In this document: positions 1-8,178 of the stretch, one piece after another
How positions within the stretch are numbered: the first letter of the stretch is position 1
Layout of the letters: the number at the start of each line of letters is the position of its first letter
Source: DASZKW01 sp035552775
GTDB taxonomy: Bacteria; Actinomycetota; Acidimicrobiia; Acidimicrobiales; Palsa-688
Direction: 5' to 3'
Assembly: GCA_035552775.1 (NCBI GenBank)
Contig: DASZKW010000061.1
Coordinates: 1 to 64,000 of the forward strand
Length of the DNA: 64,000 nucleotides
Notes under the pieces: model-generated
What the model saw: the letters and a program-made list of their open reading frames with translations, nothing else
The model's database searches: none
What the model was told of the DNA's origin: nothing
Made by a program: the position numbers and the translations under genes

Positions 1-187
<187 letters not shown>

Positions 188-943
188 CTACCGGGCGGTC
201 GCCGAGGCGACGGCCTGGGCCAGCGCGCCCGCGTCGAGGCTGGCGCTGGTCGCCCACGCGGCCCGGTCGAGCATGGCAGCCACCGCTTCGATGGTCGTCG
301 CGGCGGTGGCCGCGTCCAGATCCGCGGCCGCCGCCACCACCGCAACTCGCGCTGCCAACGTCGACGGTTCTGGCCCGTCGCCGGCAAGGTCCACCCAGGC
401 CGCGACTGGGTAGCGCCCGGGCGCCGGCGGCCGGCCGTCGCCCCGGCGGAGCGGTAACCGCGACAGGGCAGCGGTGTCCACCGCCACCGCGGGCTCAGCA
501 ATGATCACGTGACCACTGGTGGGGTCGATCTCTGCCCAGGGGAGGTCGACCAGTTCCCAGCCGTCCCGGCGTAGGCGTGGTGCGAGCCGGTCGATCACCA
601 TCCTGCTCGCGGGGCACAGCAACACCGCGCGCCCGGAGCCCAAGGCGACGACGGCGGGGATACGGGGGGCAGCGCCGGGAGCTGACGGCGTGAAGCTCGA
701 GATGAGCGTCACCACAGCCTCGAGTGCCCGCCGCGGGCTGCGGGCACGGGTCACCGCCGCCGAGGACCGGTAGCAGAACAGGAGGCCGCTGCCGGCATGG
801 GCTTCGGTGGCCAGCACGGACACGTTCGGCGGTGCCACCACCCCGGCCACCAGCGCCGGTGCCAGCACCGAACGGGCCGCGTCGGCCAAATCGGGGGTGC
901 TCACCCGCAGCCCGACCAACTGGTCGCCCGCTTTGACAGTCAT
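188..943 (-). CDS. Protein of unknown function, possibly a P-loop-less HprK-like paralogue
   Basis: A 251-residue soluble protein with no signal peptide. By eye its middle (about residues 95-150) lines up with the HPr-kinase-like domain of the gene at 1438-3783. The stretch VVALGSGRAVLLCPAS, then RLAPRLRRDGWELVD, then AEIDPTSG matches VALNGQGLLLPGPP, LVGALVSAGCSYLTD and AAIDPATL. At the Walker A position it has PASRMVID instead of GPPGAGKT, so the ATP-binding lysine is absent. I infer a catalytically dead relative, perhaps a partner or scaffold for the active kinase. The alignment is manual and short. The gene sits 36 bases after the PqqD-like gene at 980-1441, in the same operon. Confidence 0.6.
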   Translation of the reverse strand: MTVKAGDQLVGLRVSTPDLADAARSVLAPALVAGVVAPPNVSVLATEAHAGSGLLFCYRSSAAVTRARSPRRALEAVVTLISSFTPSAPGAAPRIPAVVALGSGRAVLLCPASRMVIDRLAPRLRRDGWELVDLPWAEIDPTSGHVIIAEPAVAVDTAALSRLPLRRGDGRPPAPGRYPVAAWVDLAGDGPEPSTLAARVAVVAAAADLDAATAATTIEAVAAMLDRAAWATSASLDAGALAQAVASATAR

Positions 944-979
944 CAGGCCCGCCTCGCCGAGGTGGAAGGAGTTGTCCAG

Positions 980-1441
980 TCAGGTGTTCGGCGGCTCAGC
1001 GATGAACGGTCCGTCGGCGGCCTCGTCGCCAGCCTCGCCGGCGTCGCCAGCCGCACCAGCACCCCCGGCCTCGCCAGCCGCACCCGCCCCCGCCGCGTCG
1101 CCGGCCGTTCCGGCCTCGTCGTCGATCGGGTCACCGTCGCGGCGCACCCCGACCAGGAGGCCGGCGGCGCCGAACTGGCGGGCGGCGGCCACCACGTCGG
1201 CCAGCACTCGGACCGGGTCGGCCTGGTATATGTCGGCCACGTCTGCACCGATCTCGGCCAGGCTGGCGAAGCCGTCCAGGCACGCCCACACGACAGACGC
1301 CGACGGGTTGAGCCGGTGGAGGACCCGGGCGTCGTCGTCGTAGAGCACGACCTCCCCCTCGACGTCGACGCTCGACACCTCAGGGCGGATCGCGACCACG
1401 GATGCGGCGGTAATCGACTCGGCGGGGGCGTCAGGGTTCAC
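980..1441 (-). CDS. PqqD family protein with acidic Gly/Ala-rich tail
   Basis: A 153-residue protein. Residues about 20-100 have the PqqD fold pattern: a short beta hairpin (GEVVLYDDDARVLHRLN), the SASVVWACLDG helix, then two further helices. PqqD proteins are peptide-binding chaperones that present substrates to modifying enzymes. The last 45 residues are almost only A, G, E and D (repeats such as AGAAGEAGGAGAAGDAGEAGD), giving a flexible acidic tail not usual for the family. The GTG start overlaps the stop of the kinase-fusion gene as GTGA, implying translational coupling. It is one of two PqqD-like genes in this operon (the other is at 4898-5173). Confidence 0.8.
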   Translation of the reverse strand: MNPDAPAESITAASVVAIRPEVSSVDVEGEVVLYDDDARVLHRLNPSASVVWACLDGFASLAEIGADVADIYQADPVRVLADVVAAARQFGAAGLLVGVRRDGDPIDDEAGTAGDAAGAGAAGEAGGAGAAGDAGEAGDEAADGPFIAEPPNT

Positions 1442-3783
1442 GTGGCTACCTCGGCACGCAAACGGGTCAGGCGGACCACCAGGCCGCAGGCACTGTCGAG
1501 ATCAGCGACGGTGAGCCGCCAGCACCAGCACCCGAGGACCACCTGGCGCAACAGGCCCAGCCACGCGCCACCGTGGTCGACGAAGTTGAACGAGTTGTTG
1601 GCCAACTCCACCAGCGCCTCGGCCCGGCTCATGGGCGCGAGGACGGTGGCGCCCGCCCTGTCGTAGCGGGGGAAGACGAGCAAGCGTGCCGGCGTACACC
1701 GGCCGGCCGCCTCGGGAGCCAGGGAGGAGGCGGGCACGAACCACTGCGCGCCGCTGCGATCTCCTTCCACCGCCCGGGGGTAGCCGAGGGCCTCCCAGGC
1801 GTCGCTGTCAACCGACAGAGGTTTGGGGTACGGGTCGATTGCCAGCGTGGCAGGGTCGATGGCGGCGGCCTCGTCGGTCAGGTAGGAGCACCCGGCCGAG
1901 ACCAGCGCTCCCACCAGCGTCGTCTTGCCTGCCCCGGGCGGCCCCGGCAGCAGCAGGCCCTGCCCGTTGAGGGCGACGGCGCCGGCGTGGACGACCAGAT
2001 GGTCGGGGCGCGACATCACGGCCGCACGGTTGACCTCGGCCATCAGCCGGACCATGGAAGTCGCACCCGGGGACGTGGGGGCGCCGCCGGGCACCAGGCG
2101 GTGGCGGTGGACGGCCGCCAGCCCTGGACCGGCGTCGGGGTCAGCGAGGTCAGCGAGGGCTGCCGACACGTCAGCCAGGACGCCGGCGCCGGTCGTTGTC
2201 GCCTCCCCCACCTCCACCTCGAAGTGGTGGTCGAGGGCCCGGTAGGGACCGAGCACGGCAGAGCCAACCAGCGGCGCAGGAGCGGCGGGGACCGGCAGGC
2301 CTGGTGCGGGCCGCTGGCGGGATGCCGGCAGCGCGCGGGGGGGCGCCGAGGGACGGCGCCGCGCCCCGCCCACCACGACTACCTCCCCGGCGACGGCCGC
2401 AGGAGCCTCCTTGGGAGGGGAGCGGGGAATGACGGCGGGGATGGCGAGCAGGACCATAAACATAGGGAACATCTGGACCCGCTCCCGGGCCAGGATGCCG
2501 AAGTTGGAGAAGTTGGCGAAGGCGAGCACAAATAGCGCCGAGTACAAAAGCGCGAACACAAGGTAGGGGTTACGCCACAGCATCCGGGGAAGCGACCGGA
2601 GGCGCCGCCACGACACGAGGGTGAGCCCGAGCAGGACCAAGCCCTCCCCCGACGCGACCAGCACCGCCGCGCTGTGCGACTCGAACGGGAACGGGCGGTA
2701 CAACACGGTGATCGCCGCCTCCGGGTAGCCCGTTGGGCTCCGTGCGTTCGGGGGCGAGAACGCGGAGTTGCCGATCGCGGTCTGGGTCCGAGTCGTGTTG
2801 AGCTCCTTGGTCACCGACTGCACGTCGAGGCTGGTGATGCCGAAGTAGGACTGGGCCTTGGATACCACCACGAGCGAGCTGATGACGAGGACGGCGATCC
2901 CGATCAGGCGTCCGACGGGACGACGTTTACCCGCCGTGGAACGGCGGAGGAGAAAGGAAATCACCGCGGCGGGCAGAAAGATCAGCGCAAGATGGGGCCG
3001 GACGAGCAGCATGGCTCCGATCCCCGCCACGAGGGCCAGGTAACCACCGAAGCGGCCCGCCAGCGCCCGGGCCAGGCCGTACGAGGCCAGGCCGAGGGCG
3101 AAGACCATCCACGCTTCCTTGCCGAGGCTGGACGGCCAGTAGAGCATCGAGGGGAGGAACAACACGAGCAGGGCGTAGCGGCGGCCGTCCCCCTCCGGGA
3201 AGGCGATCCGAAACGCCCTGTAGAACAGGTAGCAACCCACGAAGCTGATCCAGCTGAACACCAAGAAGGCGCCGAGCTCGGTCGGTCCCACCAGGGCGTA
3301 GATCACCGTGTCGATGAACGGCACCAGGCCGTTGAAGACCCCTGTGCCGGGCATGAACAGGTGGAGGTGGCGGAAGGCCTGGTAATGGTTGGTCGCCACC
3401 GTCGTGTAGGTGCTGGCGTCGGCCACGCCGCCGTACAGGCCGTAGGCGACGACGTAGCGGGCGATGGACCCCCCCAGCCTGAGGAGCATCGCTGCCATGA
3501 TTATCCACGTCATCGCCGGTCGGGCCTCGAGTCGCGCCGCGTGGCGGGCCAGGGGCACGGTGACGCCTATCAGCGCAATGGCGACCAGCACCGCCGCGTA
3601 CTGGTCGTAGGAGCCCACGAGCATGGTCCACACGAAGCCGACGGCGACGAGAAGCCCCACGACGACGACCGCCGCCGCCGCCTTGTGATGGTCCTCGGTG
3701 CGCGGACGCGGAGCTGGTTGGGGTAGCCCGGATGGCGGAGGTTTCCACCGTGCCCGCCCCGGCGTCTGGGCGGTATCGCTCAT
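1438..3783 (-). CDS. Polytopic membrane protein fused to an HPr-kinase-like ATPase domain
   Basis: 781 residues from the ATG at 3783, which overlaps the upstream stop as ATGA. Longer upstream in-frame sequence reads through the nucleotidyltransferase gene and is unlikely to be coding. Residues about 35-460 carry roughly ten hydrophobic helices, with an early loop motif GGVADASTYTTVA and FLPSMLYWPSSLGKEA, resembling GT-C or Wzy-type polysaccharide membrane enzymes. A Pro/Ala/Arg-rich linker leads to a C-terminal domain (about 540-781) with Walker A GPPGAGKTT preceded by VVHAGAVALNGQGLLLPG, and YLTDEAAAIDP after it. These are the marks of HprK-related kinases found with PqqD proteins. The fusion of a glycan-type membrane domain to an HprK-like domain is unusual. 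Function is inferred only. Confidence 0.75.
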   Translation of the reverse strand: MSDTAQTPGRARWKPPPSGLPQPAPRPRTEDHHKAAAAVVVVGLLVAVGFVWTMLVGSYDQYAAVLVAIALIGVTVPLARHAARLEARPAMTWIIMAAMLLRLGGSIARYVVAYGLYGGVADASTYTTVATNHYQAFRHLHLFMPGTGVFNGLVPFIDTVIYALVGPTELGAFLVFSWISFVGCYLFYRAFRIAFPEGDGRRYALLVLFLPSMLYWPSSLGKEAWMVFALGLASYGLARALAGRFGGYLALVAGIGAMLLVRPHLALIFLPAAVISFLLRRSTAGKRRPVGRLIGIAVLVISSLVVVSKAQSYFGITSLDVQSVTKELNTTRTQTAIGNSAFSPPNARSPTGYPEAAITVLYRPFPFESHSAAVLVASGEGLVLLGLTLVSWRRLRSLPRMLWRNPYLVFALLYSALFVLAFANFSNFGILARERVQMFPMFMVLLAIPAVIPRSPPKEAPAAVAGEVVVVGGARRRPSAPPRALPASRQRPAPGLPVPAAPAPLVGSAVLGPYRALDHHFEVEVGEATTTGAGVLADVSAALADLADPDAGPGLAAVHRHRLVPGGAPTSPGATSMVRLMAEVNRAAVMSRPDHLVVHAGAVALNGQGLLLPGPPGAGKTTLVGALVSAGCSYLTDEAAAIDPATLAIDPYPKPLSVDSDAWEALGYPRAVEGDRSGAQWFVPASSLAPEAAGRCTPARLLVFPRYDRAGATVLAPMSRAEALVELANNSFNFVDHGGAWLGLLRQVVLGCWCWRLTVADLDSACGLVVRLTRLRAEVAT

Positions 3784-4901
3784 CTCGTCCTCCGCGCACC
3801 GAACACGTGGCGGCGCAGGTGGGTGAACGGCGATCCGCCCCGGGCGGCTCGGTAGGAGTCCTGCGGCGACGCCAGCGACCGCAGGTAGGCGAGCCGTTCG
3901 CGCCCGCCCGCGACGGCGACGACTCCGGCCCCCTGAGCCGTGTAACCCCTCGCCGGACCGCGGTAGGTTGCCATGAGGGCCCACTCGAACATGGTCGTAC
4001 GCCGGCCTGCGAACGACGCCGCCACTGGGCGATCCCACAGCGTCACCCCGAGGACGTCGGCGGCCAGCGACAGCGCTCGGGCCACGACCGCCTCACCCCG
4101 CCAGCGGCGCGCCAGGTCCGCAACCTCGTCGGGCTCGAGGTTGGGGGCCACGGCGAGCTCGCACACGTCGCGGATGGCGATCAGGCGGGGGGGGTCGTCG
4201 GCCAGGGCCGCGTTGTAGCAGGCGTGCAGGAAAGCAGCCCCGGGCGCGAGGACGCCGACCTCGACCCCGCCGATGGTCACGGCCTCCCGACGGCCGAACA
4301 GCTCGTCGCAGTCGACCCACAAGCCGAAGGGCCCCACCACGAGGGTGCGGTGCAGGTCCACCTCCCAGCCCGACGCGGACAAGAGGGTGGCCTCCTTGCC
4401 GAACCGGAGGTCGAAGCCGGGCCGCAGCTCGGGCACCGGACGGCGGGCGCCTGTCGCCTCGAGCACCTCGATGGCCCGGTACCAGTCCCCGTCCGTCACC
4501 AGCAGGTCGACGTCGCCGAAGCCCCGCCAGGACGGGTCAGGGTAGGCGGTGTGGGCCATCGCCGGTCCCTTCAGAACACGGTGGGCCACGCCGGCGTGGC
4601 CCAGGGCGCGGGTGGTGGCGAGCAACTCCCGCTCCAGGCGCAGGTCCACCCCGGCTCTTCCCCTGACCGTCTCCCTGGTCTCCTCTCGCTGTTCGTCGCT
4701 CACCGGGAGGGCCCCGGCCATCACCGCTGCGCCCAACAGGCCCTCGATCCGCTGCTGGCCTACCTCCCTCAGCAGGCCGTGCCAAGCCTCGTCGGCGAGG
4801 TGTCGGCGGGGTAGCGGCGGGGCCCCGGGGAGCCCGAATGCGGCCACGGCGGTTGCCAGCGCCGTCCCGCCGTCGAGCGGTAGGTAGCTCGGGGCGTTCA
4901 C
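3780..4901 (-). CDS. Nucleotidyltransferase family protein
   Basis: 373 residues from a GTG at 4901 that overlaps the stop of the preceding PqqD-like gene (GTGA). It contains HRVLKGPAMAHTAYPDP (about residues 108-123) followed by WRGFGDVDLLV, with Asp130 and Asp132 forming the metal-binding DxD of the pol-beta fold. This is the pattern of the uncharacterised nucleotidyltransferase family (NTP_transf_5 type) commonly found with PqqD and HprK-like genes and in lasso-peptide-like clusters. A possible role is nucleotidylation of a peptide, protein or sugar in the same system. The start further upstream would give a 109-residue Arg/Pro-rich extension overlapping the PqqD gene and is rejected. Confidence 0.8.
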   Translation of the reverse strand: MNAPSYLPLDGGTALATAVAAFGLPGAPPLPRRHLADEAWHGLLREVGQQRIEGLLGAAVMAGALPVSDEQREETRETVRGRAGVDLRLERELLATTRALGHAGVAHRVLKGPAMAHTAYPDPSWRGFGDVDLLVTDGDWYRAIEVLEATGARRPVPELRPGFDLRFGKEATLLSASGWEVDLHRTLVVGPFGLWVDCDELFGRREAVTIGGVEVGVLAPGAAFLHACYNAALADDPPRLIAIRDVCELAVAPNLEPDEVADLARRWRGEAVVARALSLAADVLGVTLWDRPVAASFAGRRTTMFEWALMATYRGPARGYTAQGAGVVAVAGGRERLAYLRSLASPQDSYRAARGGSPFTHLRRHVFGARRTR

Positions 4902-5173
4902 GGTGGCAGCCGATCCACGGCGCCGAGTTGGACCAGTCGGGCGAGCAGGGCACGGAGGGCGCCCTCGACGTCGGTTCTGCTCGCTCCGGTCCGTTCCCCG
5001 AGCGTCCGGGCTAGGTCCTCGGCGGCTTGGGGCACCTCCAGCAGCGACCACAGGGCGGCTCCTCCTGACAAGGCGAGCGGCTCGACTTGGTCCGGGATCA
5101 GCAGGACAGCGTCGTCGAGGACGGCGCGCCACAGCACCGCCGCGTTCCGCTTCCACCGCTCGGGCTCGCTCAC
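4898..5173 (-). CDS. PqqD family peptide chaperone-like protein
   Basis: A 91-residue protein starting MSEPERWKRNAAVLWRAV. It has the PqqD layout: VLDDAVLLIPDQVEPLALSG (beta hairpin), GAALWSLLEVPQAAEDLA (helix), then a winged-helix-like end rich in Leu/Ala. It lies between the Wzz/BY-kinase gene (17 bases downstream of its stop) and the nucleotidyltransferase gene, with which it overlaps by four bases. Together with the second PqqD, the nucleotidyltransferase and the kinase fusion it forms a compact module. PqqD proteins bind a precursor peptide, but no obvious precursor gene is visible nearby. Confidence 0.78.
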   Translation of the reverse strand: MSEPERWKRNAAVLWRAVLDDAVLLIPDQVEPLALSGGAALWSLLEVPQAAEDLARTLGERTGASRTDVEGALRALLARLVQLGAVDRLPP

Positions 5174-5190
5174 GGGGGCTCGCGTCGCGG

Positions 5191-6993
5191 TCAGTCGGAA
5201 CCTCGGGTGGCAGCGGGAGAGGGGTCATCGCTACTCACTGGCGCCCCCCCGCCGTTACTGGTCGCTTTTGTATCCGTCACTTGGGCGCCGGTGTCGCCGG
5301 CCGGCCTGGCGTCGGCGGCCTTGGCGTCGGTGGGCTTGATATCAGCCGGCCTGGCGTCGGCGGAGCGGCCGGTGACCCTGACCACGTCGCGGGTGGGACG
5401 AGGCGAACGCAGCCGGTCGACGAGGCGGCGGTGCTTGGTGTCGGGACCTTCTCGGCTGTACCTGGACGCGTAGTAGTCCGCAACCCGGAAGTGCACCCCG
5501 ACCAGGGCAACACCGAGCAGCGGGATACCGGCCCGCTCGAGCATCTCCGCCGAACGCCGGGCGCCGTCACGGGTGGTCTGGCCCACCCGAGCCACCATGA
5601 CCACAGCGTCCACCGCGGGTAGCAGCTCGCTGGCATCGCTCACCATGAGCAGGGGGGCCGTATCCAGCAGGACCACGTCCGCCAGAGCACGGGCCTGGTC
5701 GAGCAGGCGCGCCCCTTTGGTGGCCACCAGCTCGGCTGGGCTGTCGACGCTTTTGCCCGCGTGCACCAGCGAGACGCCCGGCACTCCTGTCTCCTGCACC
5801 AGGTCGGCCAGACTCCTGCCTTCTTGCTCGGTGAGCAGGTCGGTCAACCCCGGACCGGGCTCGAGGCCGAAAGCCAGGTGGACCTGGGGTGCCCGGAAGT
5901 CGGCGTTGCACACGAGCACCGTGCGTCCCGATTCGGCCATGGCCACTGCGAGGTTGGCGACGGTGGTGGATTTGCCCTCGCCCGGTAGGGGCGAGGTCAC
6001 CAGGATCACCTGGGGACCCGTCACCAGGAGCTGCTCGGTCGTCCCCGCCCCGCCGGTACTCTCGGGATCGGGAGCGCCGATCAGCAAGATGGCGGTCCGC
6101 AGCATGCGGTACGCCTCCCTGAAGGAGCCGAGGTGGTAGCTGCTGGAGTCGCTGGCGTAGCGGCGGCGCTCGGCGCGCGACAGGCTGGGTATCTCCGCCA
6201 GCACCACTGTGCCGAACTCACGCTCGGCCTCCTCGCGGTCCTGGATCCGAGGCCTCAGGAGCTCGAGGGCGAGGACGATGCCGACACCGATCAGGAGGCC
6301 GACAAGACCGGCGGCAACCGAGCGCGTGAGGCGGCTGCGGGGCGGGTGGACCCCCCCGGAGGGAACAGGTACCGCCCGCTGCAATACGTTGAAGGTTGCT
6401 TGTGGCTGACCCTGGGCCGCCAGCTGCTGGAACTGGTCGTAAGACAAGCGGTACTGGTCTTCGGCTGCGCCGAGCCTGGCCTGGCTGACGGGATCGGTCT
6501 TGCCGTTGTACTGGTTGATCTGCGATTGGAGGGTGCTGAGCCGGCCTTGGACCGAGGAAACCTGGTTCTGGTACGAGCTGACCGCCGTCTGGGTCAGGTT
6601 GGAGTTGAGGGCCGTGGCGAAGGCGTTGGCCACCTGGGCATCACGGGGACCGTCGGGGCCCGTGACTTCTATGGTGACGGTGCCCACGGTCGCCTCGGAG
6701 CTCACCTGGACCTGGCCGGCCAGCACCGTCGGGTTACCGTCGTAGTGCAGCAGGGCGGCCGCCGCTTTGGGAACGGCTCCCACCGTGGTCTCGAGCGTGG
6801 CCTCCTCGAGGTTGACCGACGTGGACTGGTTGGCGCCCGGGTTGAGCAGCAGGATGCTCTTTGCCTGGAAATCTGGCTGTGCCTTGGTGCTGGTAGGCGT
6901 CAGGGCGAACACGGCGACAACGGCGACGAAGAGCACCAGGACGGGGATCCACCACCGCCGGCGGCACGCCCGCAACGCATCGACAAGACTCAT
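5191..6993 (-). CDS. Wzz-type chain-length determinant fused to BY-kinase-like ATPase
   Basis: 600 residues. Two membrane helices (about 14-32 and 226-246) flank an extracytoplasmic region with coiled-coil-like segments. The Pro-rich motif before the second helix (VPSGGVHPPRSRLTRS) is typical of Wzz proteins. The cytoplasmic part has Walker A SPLPGEGKST (334-343), a Walker A' region LVCNADFRAPQ (359-369) and Walker B VVLLDTAP (440-447), as in CpsD/Wzc tyrosine autokinases. The usual A' motif is closer to LLIDxDxRxP, so NADFRAP is slightly divergent. The tail (about 540-600) is a low-complexity D/A/K/P/T repeat without a tyrosine cluster; the only tyrosines near the end are in DYYASRYSR. It probably controls chain length of the exported glycan. 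Confidence 0.9.
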   Translation of the reverse strand: MSLVDALRACRRRWWIPVLVLFVAVVAVFALTPTSTKAQPDFQAKSILLLNPGANQSTSVNLEEATLETTVGAVPKAAAALLHYDGNPTVLAGQVQVSSEATVGTVTIEVTGPDGPRDAQVANAFATALNSNLTQTAVSSYQNQVSSVQGRLSTLQSQINQYNGKTDPVSQARLGAAEDQYRLSYDQFQQLAAQGQPQATFNVLQRAVPVPSGGVHPPRSRLTRSVAAGLVGLLIGVGIVLALELLRPRIQDREEAEREFGTVVLAEIPSLSRAERRRYASDSSSYHLGSFREAYRMLRTAILLIGAPDPESTGGAGTTEQLLVTGPQVILVTSPLPGEGKSTTVANLAVAMAESGRTVLVCNADFRAPQVHLAFGLEPGPGLTDLLTEQEGRSLADLVQETGVPGVSLVHAGKSVDSPAELVATKGARLLDQARALADVVLLDTAPLLMVSDASELLPAVDAVVMVARVGQTTRDGARRSAEMLERAGIPLLGVALVGVHFRVADYYASRYSREGPDTKHRRLVDRLRSPRPTRDVVRVTGRSADARPADIKPTDAKAADARPAGDTGAQVTDTKATSNGGGAPVSSDDPSPAATRGSD

Positions 6994-7059
6994 GTGACGG
7001 TCTGCCCACCTAGTAGTAGATGGAGGTCAGGATATAGGAGGATCGCCCGGCCTCGGCCG

Positions 7060-8133
7060 TCAACTCGCGTTGGCGTCCAGCAACAACTGCCAGGACGCTG
7101 CCACCGTCGCCAGGTCGAAGCGGGCCTCGCAATGCTGCCGGGCGGCGATGCCCATCAATTGGCGCCACTCGAGGGCATCCACGACGGCGCCGGCCAGGAC
7201 GTTGTGGTCACCGGGGGTGACGAGCAGACCGGTGCGTCCATGCTGAACGATGTCGGGGAGGCCGCCCACGCCGGTGGCCACGACCGGAAGCCCCGACAGC
7301 CCCGCCTCGATTGCCACCGCTGGCTGCCCCTCGGTGTCGCTCGACACGACCAGAAGATCCGCCGCGGCCAGGGCCCGACGGGGATCAGGATGGGGCCCGA
7401 GGACATGTATCCGGCCCGGGCCGAGCCGCCGCGCCAGTGCCGCCAGGTGCTCCCGCTCGGGTCCGTCGCCCACCACTGCGAGGTGGACACCGTCGAGCGC
7501 GGCCACCGCGGCCATCGCCAGGTCGACCCGCTTCTCGGCGCTGAGGGCGCCGAGGCACAGGGCGACCGGGCGGTCGAGCGGAAGACCGAGGTCTTCTCGC
7601 GCCGACCGCTGCTCGTCTGGCGAAGCGGGAGCGAAGTCCGCCGCCCGGACCGCGTTGGGTATGACGACCACCCGCTCGGCGGCGACGCCGAGACGCTCGT
7701 GCCAGGTGACCGCCGCACCGTCCCACAGGGCGACGACCACTTTCGCCCGTACGGCAGCGGCCCTCACCCGGACCCGGCGCGACGGGGTCGTCACCCAGGC
7801 GGCAGGATCACCGATGCTGCGGTAGACGAACCCGACACCAGCGCCGAGCGTGGCAGAGGCCACGGCAGGCAGGGTGCTGGACCCGTGGGCGACCACGATG
7901 CCGGCAGAGCGGGCCCGAGCCCTCAGACGGGCAAGACCAGAAGGGGCGAAACGCCTTGGTCCGAGCACCTCGACGTCCAAGCCACCGGCGCGACCAGGAG
8001 CCAGGGCGACGATGTCAGACGGCTGCCCACGGTCCTCCAGCGCCCGGGCCAAGTCCACCGCCGCCGTCTCCGCCCCTCGCCGGTCGGTCGAGCTGATGAC
8101 GTGCAAGACAACAGACGCGGCCCTTACTGTCAT
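7060..8133 (-). CDS. Glycosyltransferase family 4 (GT-B)
   Basis: 357 residues. The N-terminal half opens with VVLHVISSTDRRGAETAAVDLARAL, the acceptor-binding Rossmann start with the GGAE-like loop (here RRGAE). The C-terminal half has VALCLGALSAEKRVDLAMAAV (donor-domain start), VVGDGPERE, and the EGQPAVAIEAGLSGLPVVAT segment carrying the EX7E motif. These are GT4 signatures and predict a retaining, nucleotide-sugar-dependent transferase on the cytoplasmic face. Sugar and acceptor are not predictable. It lies in the same leftward run as the Wzz/BY-kinase and the GT2 gene. Confidence 0.9.
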   Translation of the reverse strand: MTVRAASVVLHVISSTDRRGAETAAVDLARALEDRGQPSDIVALAPGRAGGLDVEVLGPRRFAPSGLARLRARARSAGIVVAHGSSTLPAVASATLGAGVGFVYRSIGDPAAWVTTPSRRVRVRAAAVRAKVVVALWDGAAVTWHERLGVAAERVVVIPNAVRAADFAPASPDEQRSAREDLGLPLDRPVALCLGALSAEKRVDLAMAAVAALDGVHLAVVGDGPEREHLAALARRLGPGRIHVLGPHPDPRRALAAADLLVVSSDTEGQPAVAIEAGLSGLPVVATGVGGLPDIVQHGRTGLLVTPGDHNVLAGAVVDALEWRQLMGIAARQHCEARFDLATVAASWQLLLDANAS

Positions 8134-8178
8134 CTCACGAGGGGTCCATCACCAAACAAGAAGGAGCAAAGACGCCGG

